A stretch of 64,000 bases of DNA from Streptomyces daqingensis. Lineage in GTDB: Bacteria > Actinomycetota > Actinomycetes > Streptomycetales > Streptomycetaceae. Of the stretch, positions 63,135 through 64,000 are shown one piece after another. Within the stretch, counting starts at the first letter, position 1, and each line of letters starts with the position of its first letter. Under the pieces are notes generated by a model. It saw nothing but the letters and a program-made list of their open reading frames with translations, did not search any database and was not told the origin of the DNA. The position numbers and the translations under genes are program-made. Location: NCBI RefSeq assembly GCF_014645895.1, contig NZ_BMMP01000021.1:31923-95922 (forward strand), given 5' to 3'.

Positions 63135-63821
63135 TCAACAGGCCGACTCCATGACGAGTCCGCCCAGCCCGTTGCACGCGGACACCACTCGCTGCAGCTC
63201 CCGGTTCGTCGTCGACGCGTCCAACGGAAGCGCCAGCGTCTCGTCTGCGGCACGTTCTGATTCGGGCAGCCGCACATCGGCACGGAACTCGGCGGTACGG
63301 TGCGCCGGCGTTCTCACCGGGACGTAGCACGCCACGCCCCTAGCCTGCAGCGCGCGCTTGAAGGCATCCCGGTCAGGCCTGCCGTTGCCTGGGACGCGCA
63401 CGACATAGTCCGTGTACGCATGCTCAATCCCCGTCGCGGCCGTCGGCACGACGACGCCACGCAGTCTCGCGTCGAGGTACGAGGCGCACTGCCGGCGCCG
63501 GATCGCGTCTACTGCCACGACGTGGGGTCGGACGCCGACGTCGACCACCTGCAACCCGCGCCGCTGGGCGAGCCCTTGCAGGCACACCATGTCCGCGGGA
63601 TGCCCGAAGAGATGTACCGGAACGACCGCGACCGTCGACGAGGTCACCACGGCGTCCACGGAGTCCGGGTCCAGGCAGAGACTTCGCGGCTCGATATCCG
63701 CGAACACCGGCCGGGCGCCCAACTCCCTCACCGCTGCTGCTACTTCGAAGCCCCCAAAGGAAGGCACCACGACATCGTCTCCGGCGCTTACCCCGGCTGC
63801 AGTCAATTCGCTCGTCCCCAT
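63135..63821 (-). CDS. Degenerate DegT/DnrJ/EryC1/StrS aminotransferase-like protein
   Basis: Product of ~228 residues resembling sugar aminotransferases at both ends: GTSELTAAGVSAGDDVVVPS and RPVFADIEPRSLCLDPDSV near the start, DYVVRVPGNGRPDRDAFKRA and RAADETLALPLDAS near the end. The middle part that carries the PLP-binding lysine in true enzymes is absent, with only ~40 residues between the halves. It is probably not an aminotransferase. Similar short proteins occur beside rRNA operons in Streptomyces, from memory. The start is uncertain: ATG 63821 is in frame without a good ribosome site. ATG 63846 has AGGAG three bases upstream but opens another frame. Confidence 0.65.
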   Translation of the reverse strand: MGTSELTAAGVSAGDDVVVPSFGGFEVAAAVRELGARPVFADIEPRSLCLDPDSVDAVVTSSTVAVVPVHLFGHPADMVCLQGLAQRRGLQVVDVGVRPHVVAVDAIRRRQCASYLDARLRGVVVPTAATGIEHAYTDYVVRVPGNGRPDRDAFKRALQARGVACYVPVRTPAHRTAEFRADVRLPESERAADETLALPLDASTTNRELQRVVSACNGLGGLVMESAC

Positions 63822-63866
63822 GCGTGCGATGCTGCGGTCGCGACATGAACTCCTGGTGACGGAATG

Positions 63867-63917
63867 AAAAAAGGCCGTGATCCCCGGACTTAACAGTCCA
63901 AGAACCACGGCCTTTTC
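63867..63917 (-). terminator. rRNA operon terminator
   Basis: AAAAGGCCGTG and CACGGCCTTTT pair around an inner GGACT/AGTCC hairpin. In the leftward direction it ends in six T residues, directly after the 5S rRNA. Confidence 0.88.
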
Positions 63918-63923
63918 AAAAAG

Positions 63924-64000
63924 AGTTCGGCGGTGTCCTACTCTCCCACACGCTCCCGCATGCAGTACCATCGGCGCTGTAAGGCTTAGCTTCCGGGTTC
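63924..64000 (-). rRNA. rrf: 5S ribosomal RNA, 3' part (truncated by window edge)
   Basis: The minus strand reads GAACCCGGAAGCTAAGCC, then GCGCCGATGGTACTGC and GTGGGAGAGTAGGACACCGCC. This is the conserved 3' two thirds of actinobacterial 5S rRNA. The operon (16S-23S-5S) runs leftward from beyond position 64000. Confidence 0.93.

Overview
The window is high-GC actinobacterial DNA, almost certainly from Streptomyces or a close relative. The gene order matches the conserved Streptomyces core chromosome: rshA-dapF / miaA-miaB / gluKR-gluABCD / recX-recA / lhr-nei / clgR-cinA-pgsA-rimO / ftsK / osaB-osaA-osaC. GTG starts, 4-bp start/stop overlaps and GC-rich hairpin terminators fit this. Family identities were read from translated sequence and motifs only; no database search was run.

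Layout. 1-3.0 kb: leftward rshA (cut by the window edge), dapF and a small membrane protein. 3.1-14.2 kb: a complete integrated actinomycete integrative and conjugative element (AICE, pSAM2-like), bounded by perfect 27-bp att repeats. It sits in the 3' end of miaA, whose stop codon lies inside the repeat. The element carries an HNH nuclease cargo gene, a 43-residue putative membrane peptide, a large nested palindrome, a YdcF-like protein coupled to a KorSA-like GntR repressor with a perfect operator, an activator-like small protein, an FtsK-like transfer ATPase, spread proteins, a rolling-circle Rep, Xis and tyrosine integrase. 14.2-18.5 kb: miaA, an MT0933-type antitoxin, a LigB-like protein and miaB. 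18.5-22 kb: a TAXI solute-binding protein, then the clpP3-clpP4 operon facing popR. 22-26.4 kb: a secreted NPP1-type protein and a GH38 alpha-mannosidase. 26.5-32.7 kb: the gluKR two-component system divergent from the gluABCD glutamate ABC transporter. 32.9-37.2 kb: a flavin monooxygenase, recX, recA and a DUF3046 gene. recA is interrupted by what looks like a 37-nt internal deletion. 37.3-45.2 kb: azlCD with an AraC regulator, the giant helicase lhr and a Nei-type glycosylase. 45.2-53 kb: a membrane protein, clgR, cinA, pgsA, rimO, a RodZ-like protein and ftsK. 53-62.9 kb: the osmoadaptation system osaB, osaA (about twelve HAMP domains) and divergent osaC. 62.9-64 kb: tRNA-Thr(GGU), a degenerate DegT-family protein and the 3' end of a leftward rRNA operon (5S rRNA).

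How the genes work together. Several regulatory circuits are visible as units. The AICE repressor sits over its own operator between divergent promoters. PopR and clpP3P4 share a box (TCTGCC-N3-GGCGAA) found upstream of both. PopR and its paralogue ClgR both end in Ala-Ala, the kind of tail that Clp proteases recognise. GluK/GluR flank the transporter they are known to control. OsaA, OsaB and OsaC form one phosphorelay and anti-sigma locus. The most unusual observations are the broken recA, a ClpP4 whose catalytic histidine is glycine, and an AICE using the protein-coding gene miaA as attachment site while carrying a possible type IV-like restriction gene.
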